Position numbers and translations under genes: made by a program. A model generated the notes under the pieces. It saw nothing but the letters and a program-made list of their open reading frames with translations, was not told the origin of the DNA and ran no database searches. Shown here one piece after another: positions 33,879-46,548 of a stretch of DNA of 64,000 bases (position 1 is the first letter of the stretch; the number at the start of each line of letters is the position of its first letter). The DNA lies in the NCBI RefSeq assembly GCF_910592395.1, contig NC_088323.1, positions 13,937,501 to 14,001,500 of the forward strand, written 5' to 3'. The stretch is from Lineus longissimus (lineage: Eukaryota; Nemertea; Pilidiophora; Heteronemertea; Lineidae).

Positions 33879-35136
33879 AGTTGTGTTCCTTTAGTCAACC
33901 GATGACCTTTTGTTGGGCCATGATCGGGGATTGTAAACTGTAAATGTATTATGGACTGGGAGACGGGGGAAACACAAGTGAAATAGACCAAAACAAGTGA
34001 TTTTGGGGCTTTGGTTTAGACGCATGCCCCACATGCGCAATGCTGGATTATACGGTTCATGTGAACTTGTTGACATCTACATGAACTTGTTGACATCTAC
34101 ATGATCATGATCTAGTGCTGTTATTGGTCATGGTACATGGTAGGCCTAATCATCATGGCTATATGTTTCAGGAAAAGCTCGGAGTAAAATGAACTGCCGA
34201 TGAATAATGATGTTGTCCATGTTTACCATGTTTACTAGTACATAGCCATAGGGTATGCACTGGCCAGTGCACTTTCTGCACGTCGTCAAGGTCATGTACG
34301 TGATACCTTGCATATTTTGTTTTTTGAATGCGCATGCTTTTTGGGCAAAATCACTTGTACCAACACTAATGAATAATGTCTTCTTATCCCTATGACTCCA
34401 TACACAGTGAGGGCATTCTCCCATTCCCATCAAATGGTATTGTACCGTATCAGGGTGGAAGTTGGGGAGCAGATACCTACCGCTGCACGCCTGTCATAAT
34501 CAGCTGCAGTGATGAGCTTAGCGCGATATGGAACATTCTTCAGAAACTCAAGCGAGGGAAGTCTGCTCATTAGCATATCTCGCGCACTGCTCCTTCTTGT
34601 CAAACATCGTAGTGAAATCGTAATGGAAAACGTCTGGCTTTGCGCCAGACGTTGAGACTAATAAGTGAAGAACTTATAGGTAAAGAACTTCTACTTGCGC
34701 GAGACTGCTCTGATAAAATTATCATTGCAGAGACTACGGTGACGTACACATATATTTTTTACAATCAAAAATGCCCTCAAAAGACGATATGGAATGATTA
34801 TTTTATTGATATTTCCTACTATATACCTTCCAATTATCACTTTATACAAATAGGTCGGCGTTAGGTCGCATGCTTTTCTTTCCTGGTGACACTATAAAGC
34901 AAAATAGTTGCAACCCCGTAAATGCGCTATAAGTCCAATAATAAGTGACGGTGACCCGTTATAAATGTTTCGCTAGCTTCGCTTTTTTGCCGCTACGCGG
35001 CGCGTTGGGCCCTTGCGTCTAGGCCTAATACTACTGCTGCGCCTGGCTATATTAGTGCGTATGAGAACTAAGGCCTGACTCCCCCAGTCCCTGCCTATTC
35101 TGCAGAAGACGTTCGATTCTTCGGACATGCAGCGAT
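33879..35136. other. Inter-element DNA with dispersed repeat and hairpin
   Basis: No gene recognised. It contains a 20-bp tandem duplication near 34050-34100 (GAACTTGTTGACATCTACAT), the dispersed repeat at 34484-34623, and a perfect hairpin at 34628-34652 (ACGTCTGGC-TTTGC-GCCAGACGT). Confidence 0.6.
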
Positions 35137-37177
35137 TTAGTGGTCCGGAGACCTACAGATGTAACACAGGCGCGGTTTCGTTGGTAACCCCAGCGAGCTC
35201 CGAGGACTACTATAACTTCGGCCTCTCCCCCTCCATTGCGTCATGGATGTTGTGTTGGACCATGGAGATTCTATATTACCTCCATGAGTGGACAGACCTT
35301 GCTGGCCCCCTGTTGACAGTTTCGGGTTCTTCTTCTGGGCTTTTACCCAACTGTCAACACTACTGTTTACTTTCTTAGCAGTGTCAGAGCCGACTAACTT
35401 CACGACCAGACCATGCAGCGGAATGTCCAATCCCTCCTTTGCCTTAACTGTTTTTAGCGCCATCTTGAAGTGATCTTTGTCCTGGAGGTCATGAATGGCT
35501 GCCGTATCCGCCAAAACCTCCTAGGCCGCTATCAGCGCAGCATTGGATGAAGAAGCACGTTCGCCTAGTGCCCTCACCTGAGCCAAGGCTGTCTCTCCCG
35601 ATGTCACGCCTTTTGCCTGTTTCAGCTTCTTTAGTTCAGCTTCCAGTGAGTCTAGGCGTGACCCCGCCTCGTCGTCCCCATCGGCCGCCGCCTGAAATGT
35701 AATAAAACACACTGTCATAAAACATGCCCAGCAAATGCGCCCACCCTGCATTAGCCAAATTCAAATTCCAATTATATTCGTTGACTTCAAACATGCCCTA
35801 GTATGCTGCCGAGTCAAAAATATACATGTATACATACACGATAACAAAATGACATTCTGCAAACTCAGCCAGGCGCCGTCGAAACCCACCAGAATATTAC
35901 CTGTACGGTCATTACAGTCGCAATGGCCCCGACCGCTTTACAGCAGTTGAAATTCCCATCCGTAATACTCTTTTATGCCACACAAGCCTAGCAGCAACAA
36001 GGGTTCACCCGAAAATATTTTTCTTCTCCCTGAGACAAACATTACAAACGTCTGTCTGCCTTGAACATTGTTATTATCATAACTTGCGCTAGGTATGTTA
36101 GTATTGCAGTAGCCTACCCTCTTAGTAGCATTTTTCTCTACCGCTGCTGGAGCCGCTCCCTCGGCTTTTGCCACCGCCGTCACCACCGGTGCAGTCACCT
36201 TCTGCGACCCATTCGCGTACCATATCGCCACGTGGCAGACTAGTCGTCTCGACCACAGGCAATCATCCAAGTGTGCCATGCCTACCACCACCTGCAATGA
36301 AAATATACCGCACTAAACTGTCATGTGATATTACCCTTGGTCAGTCGAGGCCTCCGACTCCGCCTAGGCCTACGGCACATATTCTATCATATTCTGAAAA
36401 ACTGCGATGTCCTGGCCCTGACGACCCGTTTTGTTCGCCTACTCGAACTCACTCGGCGCCGCTGCGGTGTCCACTCTGGCTTGCCATACACGTGTGACCC
36501 ATCTTACTGTGGACCCCTTCCAAACATGAGAAAGACCTCCTCTCTCATGGAATCCCCATTGGTGTCACGTTGACACCCCTCTACCCGCCAATGAAGGAGG
36601 ACTGCGGGGGGGGGGGGTGACCCCACAAATGGGCTCAAGAATTGTAAAATCGTTACCCACCAGTGTAGCAGGAATGGCACTCCCTCTGTAATCATAGCCC
36701 CTAAGTTTTTACGACGGAATAAGACTGACCCCCAACTGTGTCCTATCTACTGACTTTGATTCTTGTCATAGAATCTGTTAAATTGGGACCCACCTTCCTG
36801 GATCCACCGTTCCTTCTACATCGGCACTCCGCCAGAGAAAAAAGAAAATAACGTAAAAAACCTCCCTTACCGAGATCTCGTAACCGCTGAGCGCCTTGAA
36901 TCTGTTCCCGAATTCTTCCACCGAAAAACTCTGTAGCCAGTGCTTCTCCGTAACCGAAGCCATCGATTTAGGCCTGGCCTTGAGGTCCATGCCGTCCCCT
37001 ATGATTTGCAACTGCATCAGTAATTTTAACATATCCCTCCCGATCAGGGAACACCCCTGCCGTAACCAAAGGCCCGGCTTTTCCGACACTGTTCCCGAGG
37101 GTCCGGCCAGCGGCTCCTGCGACCCTGATGGTTCAGTATCTGAAGACCATTTTACCAGCAGTGTACTTCCAAATTAA
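35137..37177 (-). pseudogene. Gag of a third Ngaro-type element, three exons
   Basis: Exon 1 about 37120-36871 (donor GTAAGG), exon 2 36291-36118 (acceptor CATTGCAG, donor GTAGGC), exon 3 from 35691 (acceptor ATTTCAG) to about 35130. Exon 3 encodes a coiled coil (RLDSLEAELKKLKQAKGV), SGETALAQVRALGERA, a helical segment and the start of a CCHC knuckle (CYICRSPDH) where the sequence breaks off. An in-frame TAG at about 35521 interrupts it. Intron positions and phases equal those of element 2. RT, RNase H and YR are absent; unrelated DNA follows below 35130. The first ATG is unclear. A 5' fragment of an element. Confidence 0.75.
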
Positions 37178-37985
37178 TTCGAACCGTACTGCACAAGAAC
37201 GTTCTATTCTTTGCCAGCCGCAGAAAGCCCCCAAAAGACCTACTCCGATCACGTGTCAGGTTGTGCTGAGGACTACTTTATTGGCTACCCCCGTTAACCT
37301 CATCGTCATCAGCCGAGGCCTGGGAAGCAAACACCCAAAATCGAGGCTGATGACACCAGATAACCTGCGGTGTTTGCCTGTACCCGTCGCTGGATCACCC
37401 AGGCACAAAACCATACGTGTCTTCCCAGGAATCAACAACTTCTTGTCCTTGGCCTATTCAGATTACACTCCGGACGCAATGGAGTCGGCCTCACCCCTCT
37501 GCTTGGTTTACTTAGTATCAAGAAGTCAGTATGAATAGGCGGACGCAGTTGGGCTGCGGGTGAATCTAAGTCAGACTCAGAATACGCCAAGGAGGTGTTA
37601 CCTCCCTGCAAGAGAACGCCTGTACGTAGGCGTTCCGCCTGAAGCCCGCGCCGGCTTCGCATTACCTTGGGGTAGTTAAGTATAGGCTTTACCCCTCAAA
37701 GATAAAACCGGATTATATCAGTTCTACAGTAAAATCCTTTAGGCTATCAATCTTGTCTCCCTTACCGCTCGATACATCGACCATGGGCTTGCCGCCCTAC
37801 ATACACCTCGCAACCTCTTGCTCGGGTATTTCTAAATGAGGCCAACCATGCAGCCTTAGTTTACCCCGCCGTGCCCACGGAGATCCTTTGACGCGCCCCA
37901 AAAAAGGCAATGAAACCAGATAATATGTCCCTGACCCAAATTTCTTGGCGCGGTGTTCTCATCTGATCACGAAAGAAAGCCATGT
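37178..37985. other. Unassigned gap
   Basis: No domain recognised. A short palindrome (GAACGCCTGTACGTAGGCGTTC without its centre) lies at 37614-37635. It may be leader of the third Ngaro element. Confidence 0.4.
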
Positions 37986-38335
37986 TAGTCCAGTCAATTT
38001 AGCATTCAACCTAGAAGAAATTGGAAAATAATTTCTGTTTGCTCATTCTGATTCTATAGGTTCTCAGGATTGTATATATATAAAATCCACCAAAATCCAA
38101 CCCCGGGAAAGGGTCTAATTAGCCTAATTAAAGATGGCCGCCAAAATTCGCTTTGAGGGCTCAATTTCTCCAATACTGTTGGTTTTAGACCCATATAATG
38201 TATTAGAAGTAGATAGGAAAGTGATACCAAGGAGTTGATATTTGATGTTAAAAACATTCTATGACGTCACCATGACGTGGTATTGCATAATCAGTACTTA
38301 TGATGACGTCATAATGACATCAACTCTAAATATTA
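37986..38335. repeat. Left TIR of Academ-like element
   Basis: Matches 43425-43763 in reverse complement. Contains GACGTCA CRE-like motifs and GGCGGCCAT-type motif. Confidence 0.88.
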
Positions 38336-38522
38336 ATGTTAGACCCATATAATAGTAGAAGTAATTAGAAAAGTGATACCAAAGAGTTTACATTTGATGC
38401 CAAAAACTTTATATGACGCCCCCATGACGTAGTATTGCATAATCAGTGCAGGCAATGAACCACTGGGAAATTATGCCGTTATTCAAATGGAAGTAGAGGG
38501 ATATCCTTATCAATACACCTAT

Positions 38523-41500
38523 TTAAATCATATCAAGCTCCAAATTGTCAGAATTTTCAAAATCAAGTGGAAGACTTGGAATGTTGCTGCAGCTAGAACC
38601 CCTGCATGTGCCACAAGCATCTGTGCAAGTCAGTCCATTCTTTCTGCATGAGCACCTATTGGTCGAACAGTCTCCTTGACACTGGCATCGAATTATCTTC
38701 GGTATAGAAGGTGGAGCAGGTGGCAAGTCCATAGTCCGTGGCACTAGTCTGTCATTGTCGAGTTTCCACCCCCAGCCTTCTGGTTTCATGCTCTCTCCGG
38801 CTTCCTCCCCCATCCACGCCTTGACCTGATGGAAAACACGAAAACTATGATACTTTTCTGCATCTGATGTAGGTGGTAAACCTTGTATTTGCACACAAGC
38901 AGCACTTTTGGCCACTTTGTCACGGAATTTCTGAAGCCGCAGTGTTTCCAATGTAGTCCTGTTCCTTTCCACCATACAGACAAACCAGAGCCTTTTCTCC
39001 AGCAAGCTGAATGTCCTCCTTCGTGGTTGCTCTACAAAAGTCTGCAGCGTGCCTTTTGAAATGGGTACCCGACTGCATCTTTTGGAGAGGAACACCCTTG
39101 CCTATCCCAAACAAGCGTGACGTTGTATCACAGCCAGCTATTGCATGGATGAAAGGTAGATGGCCAGCAACACAATCACCCAAACCTGTTCGGAGTTGGT
39201 TGACATCCCAATGACCAGCAGTCTTGTCTTGTCGCTTTGGTTTGTCCGATCTGTAGATAAGACTATATAGGTCTGCTTTGGCATGGTGTACGAGAAGAAC
39301 CAAAATGTCAGTGTCTTCGCCAATAACATGGGTTGCACCCATTTTTGGCACACTCGATCCCAGTCATTACCACGAGAACGTCTGCATCGCCATCAGCATT
39401 CAAAGTTCTAATGTTCTTTTCTTGAAGTTTGTCGCATAAGAGATCTATGAACGCTTGTTTATTGTCAGTGTTGGCCAAGAAATTCTCTTTCTTGGATTTT
39501 AATGACATGTTGCTGGAGAACAGAACCTTTGGCCCGACTGCTCCCTTCGACCTTCTCAGATGGGTTGCGTCTTTGGTTGAAGATCCACACTTGTATCCAT
39601 CAAAGACTACAGTTGGTTTACTAAACTTCAAAACGTAATCCACATACATCTTGATGATATCACCAAAAGTGTCTCCTTTCTTCCATTGAAATCTGTGAAT
39701 CAAGGATCCTCCATCAAAGACGTGGTATTCCGGTGCGGTTTGTTGGCTTGCAGTTCGACTTCGCGGCACTGCAGCAGTAGTAGATGCCATGGCTTCCGAA
39801 AGCTGTGGTTTCGTAGCCTCTCGCAGGAATCCGTTTTTGTCGAACAGAGAAGTAGGATACGTTGACAGTTCATGTTTTAAGAGTTCATCGAGATCACAAT
39901 TACTATTATTGGCTACGATCAGCAGGCGTTGGAAGAGGAGCTGTGGATCAACTACAACTTTATGACCATCGACAGACACGACCTTTTGTCCCATTCGTAC
40001 CACTTGATCCTTCCTTCTAAACGAGAAATGGAAGGCATATTGACCCTCCAGTATCTTTAATATGGCATTTCCGACATCTTCTGCCATATGCTGATGACAA
40101 GCACTATCAGCTGTGATTCCTGTTGCAATGTTGTGCAGTTCATCACTTTGCGGAAAGGGGCTGTAATCTTGAAAATACTCCAAGATTTTTAGAGTGTCCT
40201 TGTGATCTCGTGCTTTCCTGGCCTCTGACATGTCTTTATGTTGCACACTTGTAACGTAATTAGCATCAGTAAGATCCTGCATTGCTTCATTTACCTCTGC
40301 AGAAGCTGGCTGTGCCAACAGCCATCGTGTTCTCTGAGACTCCTCCATCCCTCGACCGCGAGTCAAGCCACCAGTGGTCTTAACTGTCCTCATCAAGGAT
40401 TGTTCTATCACTAGGTCAGTTGGAAGGCCTGCCAAAAATCTGTCGCTTCTTCGTACCACGTACAGTCCAGACATGAACGCATTGTAAATGTCTGGTCTAG
40501 AATCCTCTAACTGGAGCATGTCTTAGAGATGTAAATGCACGGACTTTGTATAATGTGTATGGCCAGCAGCAGCAAAGAATGGCAGCATGTCTACAAGTGA
40601 TTTCAAGTACAACTTGGAGTCGCCAGTTCTTTGCGCTCACAGAACCATCCTCAGCAAATCGACCATTCTCATGTACTGGATCCACAATCGTCCAGTTGGA
40701 TAACTAGCTAATCTGATCTTCTCACTCTCAAGTTCCTTATCGATCCGGTTGAAAACGTCATCTGTAATCACCATTTCAATATCAGTGGTCTCCAACAGAA
40801 GCCCATCAAAATGCTGAAGAGCCGTCTCAATGTCTGCTGGTACCACATCATCATCATCGTCATCCCCCTCGTGTTTGTCCGCAACCGGTATGCTGACAGA
40901 ACCATCGTATTTAGGGCTGTATCGACAAGGAAGTGACCACGCACCGCTCTGGCATACGCCTTTCCAGTCAACATGTGCGACACTGCATTTTCAGCATAAG
41001 CCAACTCCAGGACCTCCTTCAGCCCTGAACAATGCATGATGTGACCAATGCACCCCAGATAGCTCATAACAGTGTGAAATCCTCCAAGAATGAGGACAAT
41101 CGGTTTCAGCTCGCTCACTTCGCCTTCATGAAGAATGATAGTCTTCGATTTCCACCAGAGTGGCTGGTCGAATGTGACGATTGGGGTTGAACCTTGGCGC
41201 CTGCTTTCAGTTGCAATGAAGTGTAGTGTAGAATAAACACAACTCATGTCAGTTGGGTCCATATCTATCATGGGAAGAAAATGGATGGACGCTTTCCCCG
41301 GGTGGGTTCCTTAGCAAATCGCTTGCATTGTGCCAGACCAACCCGGTCGCTTTGGACGCAAGGACCAAGAAATCTTCCACATTGTGTCCAAATGCCGAGT
41401 ACTTTCATCTACATTGATGCGCAGTAGTTCCTCATAAACTAATGGTGCCCGTTTTTCCATCGTTTTGTAGAATTTGATAGCGATTTTTGCATCGTCTAAA

Positions 41501-43047
41501 CTGTTACTTGGCACTGACATCCTTGGAACAATCTACTGTCTTCGCAGCCCGGGGGTAACTGCTGCGATTATACCCATACCATGAAATGTCCCATGGCCAT
41601 CTAATGTCCTCAAGTTGTGATCAACATTGTCCGCAATATATAGGCCAAAATGACCTTCCATTGGAATATCGGTTCCATGAAAACATGCTGCTGCACATTT
41701 AGAATAGTTTATCACTTCTGAATAGGAAACACACAGCCCATGACTTGCTAAACTGTCTATCAGGAATCTTGACCCGAACTGATGATGCATTTGTACTGCA
41801 AGACCAAAGGGAATGGGTGCAAGAACTAGCCTAGGCCTGGTCATCAGACCTATGGAAGCTACTTTCAAGTCTTTTGACTTCCCACTGAATAGAGCATTCA
41901 GAAATGTCCGAAGTGTCTCTGGCAGGTACATCAAATTCGTCTCCAAAGATCTGATTTCATTTGCCTCTGGATAGTTCTGTTTTGATGTTTGCATACATTT
42001 AATGCCCGTTTTGATCAACTGAGCTGCTGTTCTAATGATTTGTCGCTTTTTCATCTCCTCATCATCCAATGTTGGTGCGTCATAAAATGCCTGCAATATC
42101 TTTGCAGCAGTGGTTCGAAATGTCACAACATCAGACCGGCCATTTATATTTGTTATAACTGTACTGTCCCCTAAATAGTCCATTAGTTTATCTTTCATCC
42201 ATTTTACGGTATATGGATTAGATGTGATCTCAGACATTCGCGCAACAAGGTCAGCTACGGTTGTCTATTCGTCATCGTTTTCCCTCAACTCATCGATTAC
42301 TCTCAAAAAAGCATCTTCCCTCGACGTATCCACTGGTCTACCCAAACGTCGCACTTTGGCATCATCTCCTGGTTCTTGAGTCTTTCGATATCGTTCTGGG
42401 ATGCGCTTGTTGTTCCGAAAGTTCTCATTACAAACCTGATGATACACCGCATCTACAGCTGGAAGGTCCCTGGCAAATATTATTTGGTCTCGAACTTTCT
42501 GTGCCCAACTATCGCCATCCAGCCTTGCGTCACATGCTCTAATGATTGACCGTTGACAATCCCATGTCCGAACACTGTCGACACTGTCATCATCACCTTT
42601 TCCTCTACTCTCAATCTTCGTACCACATAGAAAGCAATGGTCCTTGAAGTTGAATTTTGGTTCCTGTGAACGAAGTGAAGATGAATCGGGGCGATCATTC
42701 ACTACCTTTTTTTTCATGGCTAATGTCGCATCAATATTCCTTGCATCAGTATAAGTCCGCCGGCAGCCCACGTGCAGCCTCTGCCCAACGGAAACGGTAA
42801 TCTGTGGTGCCCCACGGGCTACACTAGCTCGGTTAAGTCCTGCAATGCCTTTCTCTGTTACCTTGAACGTTTCCCGCCCATCTTCTAGAGTATCTCCACA
42901 TATGGCACACTTGCATGGCCCATCCACTTCAGCTTCTTCCATGACCTGAAGCCAGCTAAAAGAAAATGTATGCATTAATAAGACAAAGTACAAAATTGGC
43001 TTTGCAATTGAACACTTCATTTTTAATCCATTTCCCAAAAATTCCAT
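38523..43047 (-). pseudogene. Large Academ-like protein: zinc fingers, XPG/PIN-like nuclease, CXC domain
   Basis: About 1470 codons read from 42942 (MEEAEVDGP) or 43047 to 38523. N-terminus: two zinc-binding pairs (CKCAICG ... HVGC; CFLCG ... HQVC). Middle: long region with TRPRLVLAPIPFGLAV, LGGFHTVMSYLGCIGHIM and SDRFLAGLPTDLVIEQ. Then a PIN/XPG-like nuclease with acidic residues in VVFDGY, NADGDADVLV, GEDTDILVLL and AGCDTTSRLFGIGKG. C-terminus: CXC motif (CQCQGDCSTNRCSCRKNG...). Reading is broken by in-frame stops at 42262, 41530, about 40635 and about 40520, and by frameshifts near 41300, 40860, 39350 and 39000. Whether the XPG region or another part is the transposase centre cannot be told here. 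Confidence 0.78.
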
Positions 43048-43424
43048 GGTACAGTGTACTTCATACTTTAGTTCAGTTATGGCTCAAAAGGTGGCGATAG
43101 CTATCTGTAGGTAGAACTGGCCCCTCAATGACAGTAAGCCTTCATGTATAAATTATTTCTGTTCATTTGACATTGTAAACAGGACCTAGTGATTTCAAAA
43201 CTTAACTTACCAAAGAATACTACATGTACATCATTTTATTTATGTAGACAGCTGTGAACAGGAGGGTTAGGGCCAAGCATTGCATCCATGACAGTCATCA
43301 CATGGAGAGAAAGTGAAAGTAAAAAATACATGTAATTGCCCCCCAGCTAGAACAATACCTGAATAGAATGGTTGCACACAAGATGTAACAATATGTCAAT
43401 TGCAGATATTTATATTCTGGTGTC

Positions 43425-43763
43425 ATTATGACGTCATTATACGTACTGATTATGCAATACTACGTCAGGGTGACGTCATAGAATGTTTTTAACATCAAAT
43501 ATCAACTCCTTGGTATCACTTTCCTATCTACTTCTAATACATGATATGGGTCTAAAACCAATAGTATTGGAGAAATAGAGCCCTCAAAGTGAATTTTGGC
43601 GGCCATCTTTAATTAGGCTAATTAGGCCCTTTCCCGGGCTCGGATTTTGGTGGATTTTATATATATACAATCCTGAGAACCTATAGAATCAGAATGAGCA
43701 AACAGAAATTATTTTCCAGTTTCTTCTAGGTTAGGCTAATTTAAGCATAGATTGACTGGACTA
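43425..43763. repeat. Right TIR of Academ-like element
   Basis: Reverse-complement partner of 37986-38335. It lies 5' of the gene and so probably includes its promoter. Confidence 0.88.
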
Positions 43764-44499
43764 TGTTGGCCATACTAGGCTGTTTCTCGGCACGACGACC
43801 TGACGAAATCCAAGCCACATCCAAGCCACTAGCCCCTCGCGAAGACTGTATCTAAGCTCAACATCTTTTCACTCGATTATTGCCCGCCCCCCCCCCCCCC
43901 CCCCCAAAGAACATTTTGTTATTGGCAGTCACACAGACCCCTAGCTTGTCACACAACACATTCTGTTTATAAGCAATTCTGCACATAGCGCGAGCCACAC
44001 AGGCCCTTTAAAGTTACCTCAAAACTACCCCTTCTCTAATGGGACTGGGACACCTAGTCCGGCCACACAGCTTCACTCTATCGTGCCACACAGGCCGGCA
44101 ATACGTTTAGGCCATCACACAGCTATAGCCCTCACGCAGGAAGGGCCACACAGGCCCTTTAAAGTTACCACAAACCGACCCCTTCTCCAATGGGTCTGGG
44201 ACACCCAGTCCCGCCACACAGTTTTCCTTTCTCACGCCATACAGGCTGACCAGTACACTAAATTTGCCCAGCATTCCAGAGATTGCTGAAGCTTGACCGG
44301 CGTCGCCGCTTCCTTGCAGAAGACTGGTTTGATTGCATTCAGTACCAACCCTTCAGGTAACTTCCATGGCAGTGTGTCTGGTCCACAAACCTTTCTTGGC
44401 AAAGTAATTTGATACCGGTAGGTACTCTGCCAAGTGTTGGCCGCTGAGGGAGACTGCTCTATTCTCACCAAGCAATTTGTTTATCTTGGCCCGTGGTTG
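43764..44499. repeat. Poly-C tract and two-copy repeat
   Basis: A C run of about 20 at 43888-43907, then two copies about 157 bp apart (starts 43992 and 44149) of a block with GCCACACAGGCCCTTTAAAG, CCCCTTCTC and GGGACACC. No gene. Confidence 0.75.
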
Positions 44500-45019
44500 A
44501 CCGGCTGTTATAAAACGCGGATTCCGCGGAAATCCGCGGAAAAATCACAAAGCCGCCAGTAAGTACGCGCATAATATTTAATGATAATTATATTATACAA
44601 ATAACAACATAAATCATAAATCAAAGACAAGAACTACCAGTTATCTGCACATTTCATCGGTCAGATTTTAATCCTCTGGAGCGCCATTCATGCCATTCCG
44701 ATCGACTCTTCCCTCTTTTTTTCTTGGTGTTGATAAACTTTGCATGTTGTCTTCGACACCACCGTGGTTCCTAATTCCCTAACGGAACACATTACGAGGC
44801 TGCTTTCAAGTGTGATTGATGCCCGGATTGATGTACGTTACGGTATATGCCTCCTTCAAATTTTAGTCGATGACGAACTGAATTCTGGTCTACGAAAATG
44901 TTTTAGGACAATCTCCTTGCAGCTCGAACCTAACCAACCATATGGACTGCACATTGAGTCTATTTTTAGCAATCACAAAAACTTACTTCGCGGCCCGTCT
45001 AGAGTATAAGTTTATTTCA

Positions 45020-46548
45020 GGCCAGAGACCTCTATTAAAACCTGTGTACATTACGTGTACATTGTTGTACATAAGTTTTGGTAAAAAAAGTACACATTGG
45101 ACCAATCAATCTGCACAAAATTTTATATGTGTCAAGAAGAACCCTTTGCCAATAGCATAATAAAGTTTAAAAACATTCCAATACGGTAGTTGATAAAGTA
45201 TGGAATTAGTGAAACCTTGGAAACACTGATAAACCTTGTAATATTCAATGTAAACCATGGAATCACTGTGCAAATAGCGCGGGAAATCGGGTGCGTTCCT
45301 TCCACGATTTATACCCTCCCAACTGACAGTCTCGTCCCAGCTGACTTTATTGATAGCAATTTGCCAGTTAGTTCAGAAGCCAACATTTTTAATGTGGAGG
45401 ATGACGTCATCAATTGGCAATGCGCTGTGGTCGTTAAAATATTTTATTTCTCTTCACTGGAAGCAAAAATTAGTTTTTATGATTGTTTTGTATTCCATAG
45501 ACGATAAAGTATTATGCTCGGTACTAGATGCACGAGATCATAGGACAAACACACACGTGAATAAAAAAACCGCTTAGAACGGGTGACGTCACAAAGATCT
45601 CTGCATCCCTCGATGCGTACTGGAAGATGTAAGAAATCGCTCACGGCGAAGGAAATTTTCATTCGCAAACTTCGGTAATAAACATACATGACTAGGCTTC
45701 TTTTATTCATCGTTTGTTATAAAATATCAGTCAATCATAGACAATTAGGCCTAGACATAGTCGTCAACCTTATCCATGCATAATGCATGACAGGCCCCCA
45801 ACTTCCCAAGCAACTCGTCTGATCGAAAAGCAAGACATGGCCATGGCCATGGCAGCATGGCTGATGATGCACCTCATGACCTGTACGCTGTCTGTACGCT
45901 GTCTGTACGCACGGATCGGATGCGATAACCTGAATTACATTGCATGGATGGTATTGGTCCATATTATGGGTGTGTGGTGGGCGTGTCTTCCCATATTTGG
46001 GAGATCAGTACTGTACACTGGAGGCGAGGTACAACTGGGTTGTTCTAAAATATAGACTATTGAATCGGATATGCGACAGATTTCTAAATTACCATAAAAT
46101 TCCGATCTGATCATGTAAGAATAAGCTCCAAATGTTGATTCGTAACCACGTTAGGTTCGAATGGCATTATTTCATGTTTTTATGCATTTTAAGGAGTGTT
46201 TCCAAGGTTTATCAGTGTTTCCAAGGTTTCACTAATTCCATACTTTATCACCTACCTTCCAATACCGATTGCCTGAGAAAAAGAGATTTCCGTACACCAT
46301 ATCCATCAAAACGTCATTGGCGCATTGATATGGCCCTGTCAAAGTACAAGTTCAAAACTGACCAGTGAGACCACATTTTTCTTAAATATATTATCAAAAA
46401 GTATATTTCTGTGATGGCCTGACCACAGATTGAGAATTAATTCCACTTTGGTCCATCCCAGCCATGTATTTGCCACAACTTCACATTTTGATAAGCTCTA
46501 TGTGACTGTGCCACACTTCCGGTCGTGGATGAATACAGGACTCTGCCC
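45020..46548. mobile_element. 467-bp-family MITE, interrupted copy
   Basis: Same family as the three copies at 27.7-31.7 kb (GGCCAGAG...CTCTGCCC) with TTCA duplicated on both sides (45016-45019, 46549-46552). Split by the element at 45185-46256. Confidence 0.88.
45185..46256. mobile_element. 1072-bp TIR element with 9-bp duplication (MULE-like)
   Basis: Ends GGTAGTTGATAAAGTATGGA... are mirrored at the right for about 55 bp. TTCCAATAC is present on both sides (45176-45184, 46257-46265). The empty site ATTCCAATACCGATTG is intact in the copies at 27.88, 29.64 and 31.41 kb. A 9-bp duplication is usual for Mutator-like elements. No transposase recognised. Confidence 0.88.

Larger units (their letters stand above)
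37986..43763 (-). mobile_element. Academ-like DNA transposon with about 340-bp TIRs
   Basis: The left end (37986, TAGTCCAGTCAAT) and 340 bp following are mirrored at 43425-43763, with small indels. TGT stands outside both ends (37983-37985, 43764-43766), a 3-bp duplication. Length 5778 bp. The left subterminal region contains the same 115-bp block twice (38186-38300 and 38340-38452). Inside is one large minus-strand gene, decayed. Zinc fingers plus XPG-like nuclease and long TIRs fit what I recall of Academ elements; confirm by search. Confidence 0.78.

Noticed and set aside
34628-34652. Histone-type 3' stem-loop or terminator
   Set aside because: The stem and loop sequence do not match the histone motif and no histone gene is near; rho-independent terminators are not expected here.
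38989-41100. Plus-strand open frames across the Academ-like gene
   Set aside because: Antisense shadows of the minus-strand protein, with no motif.
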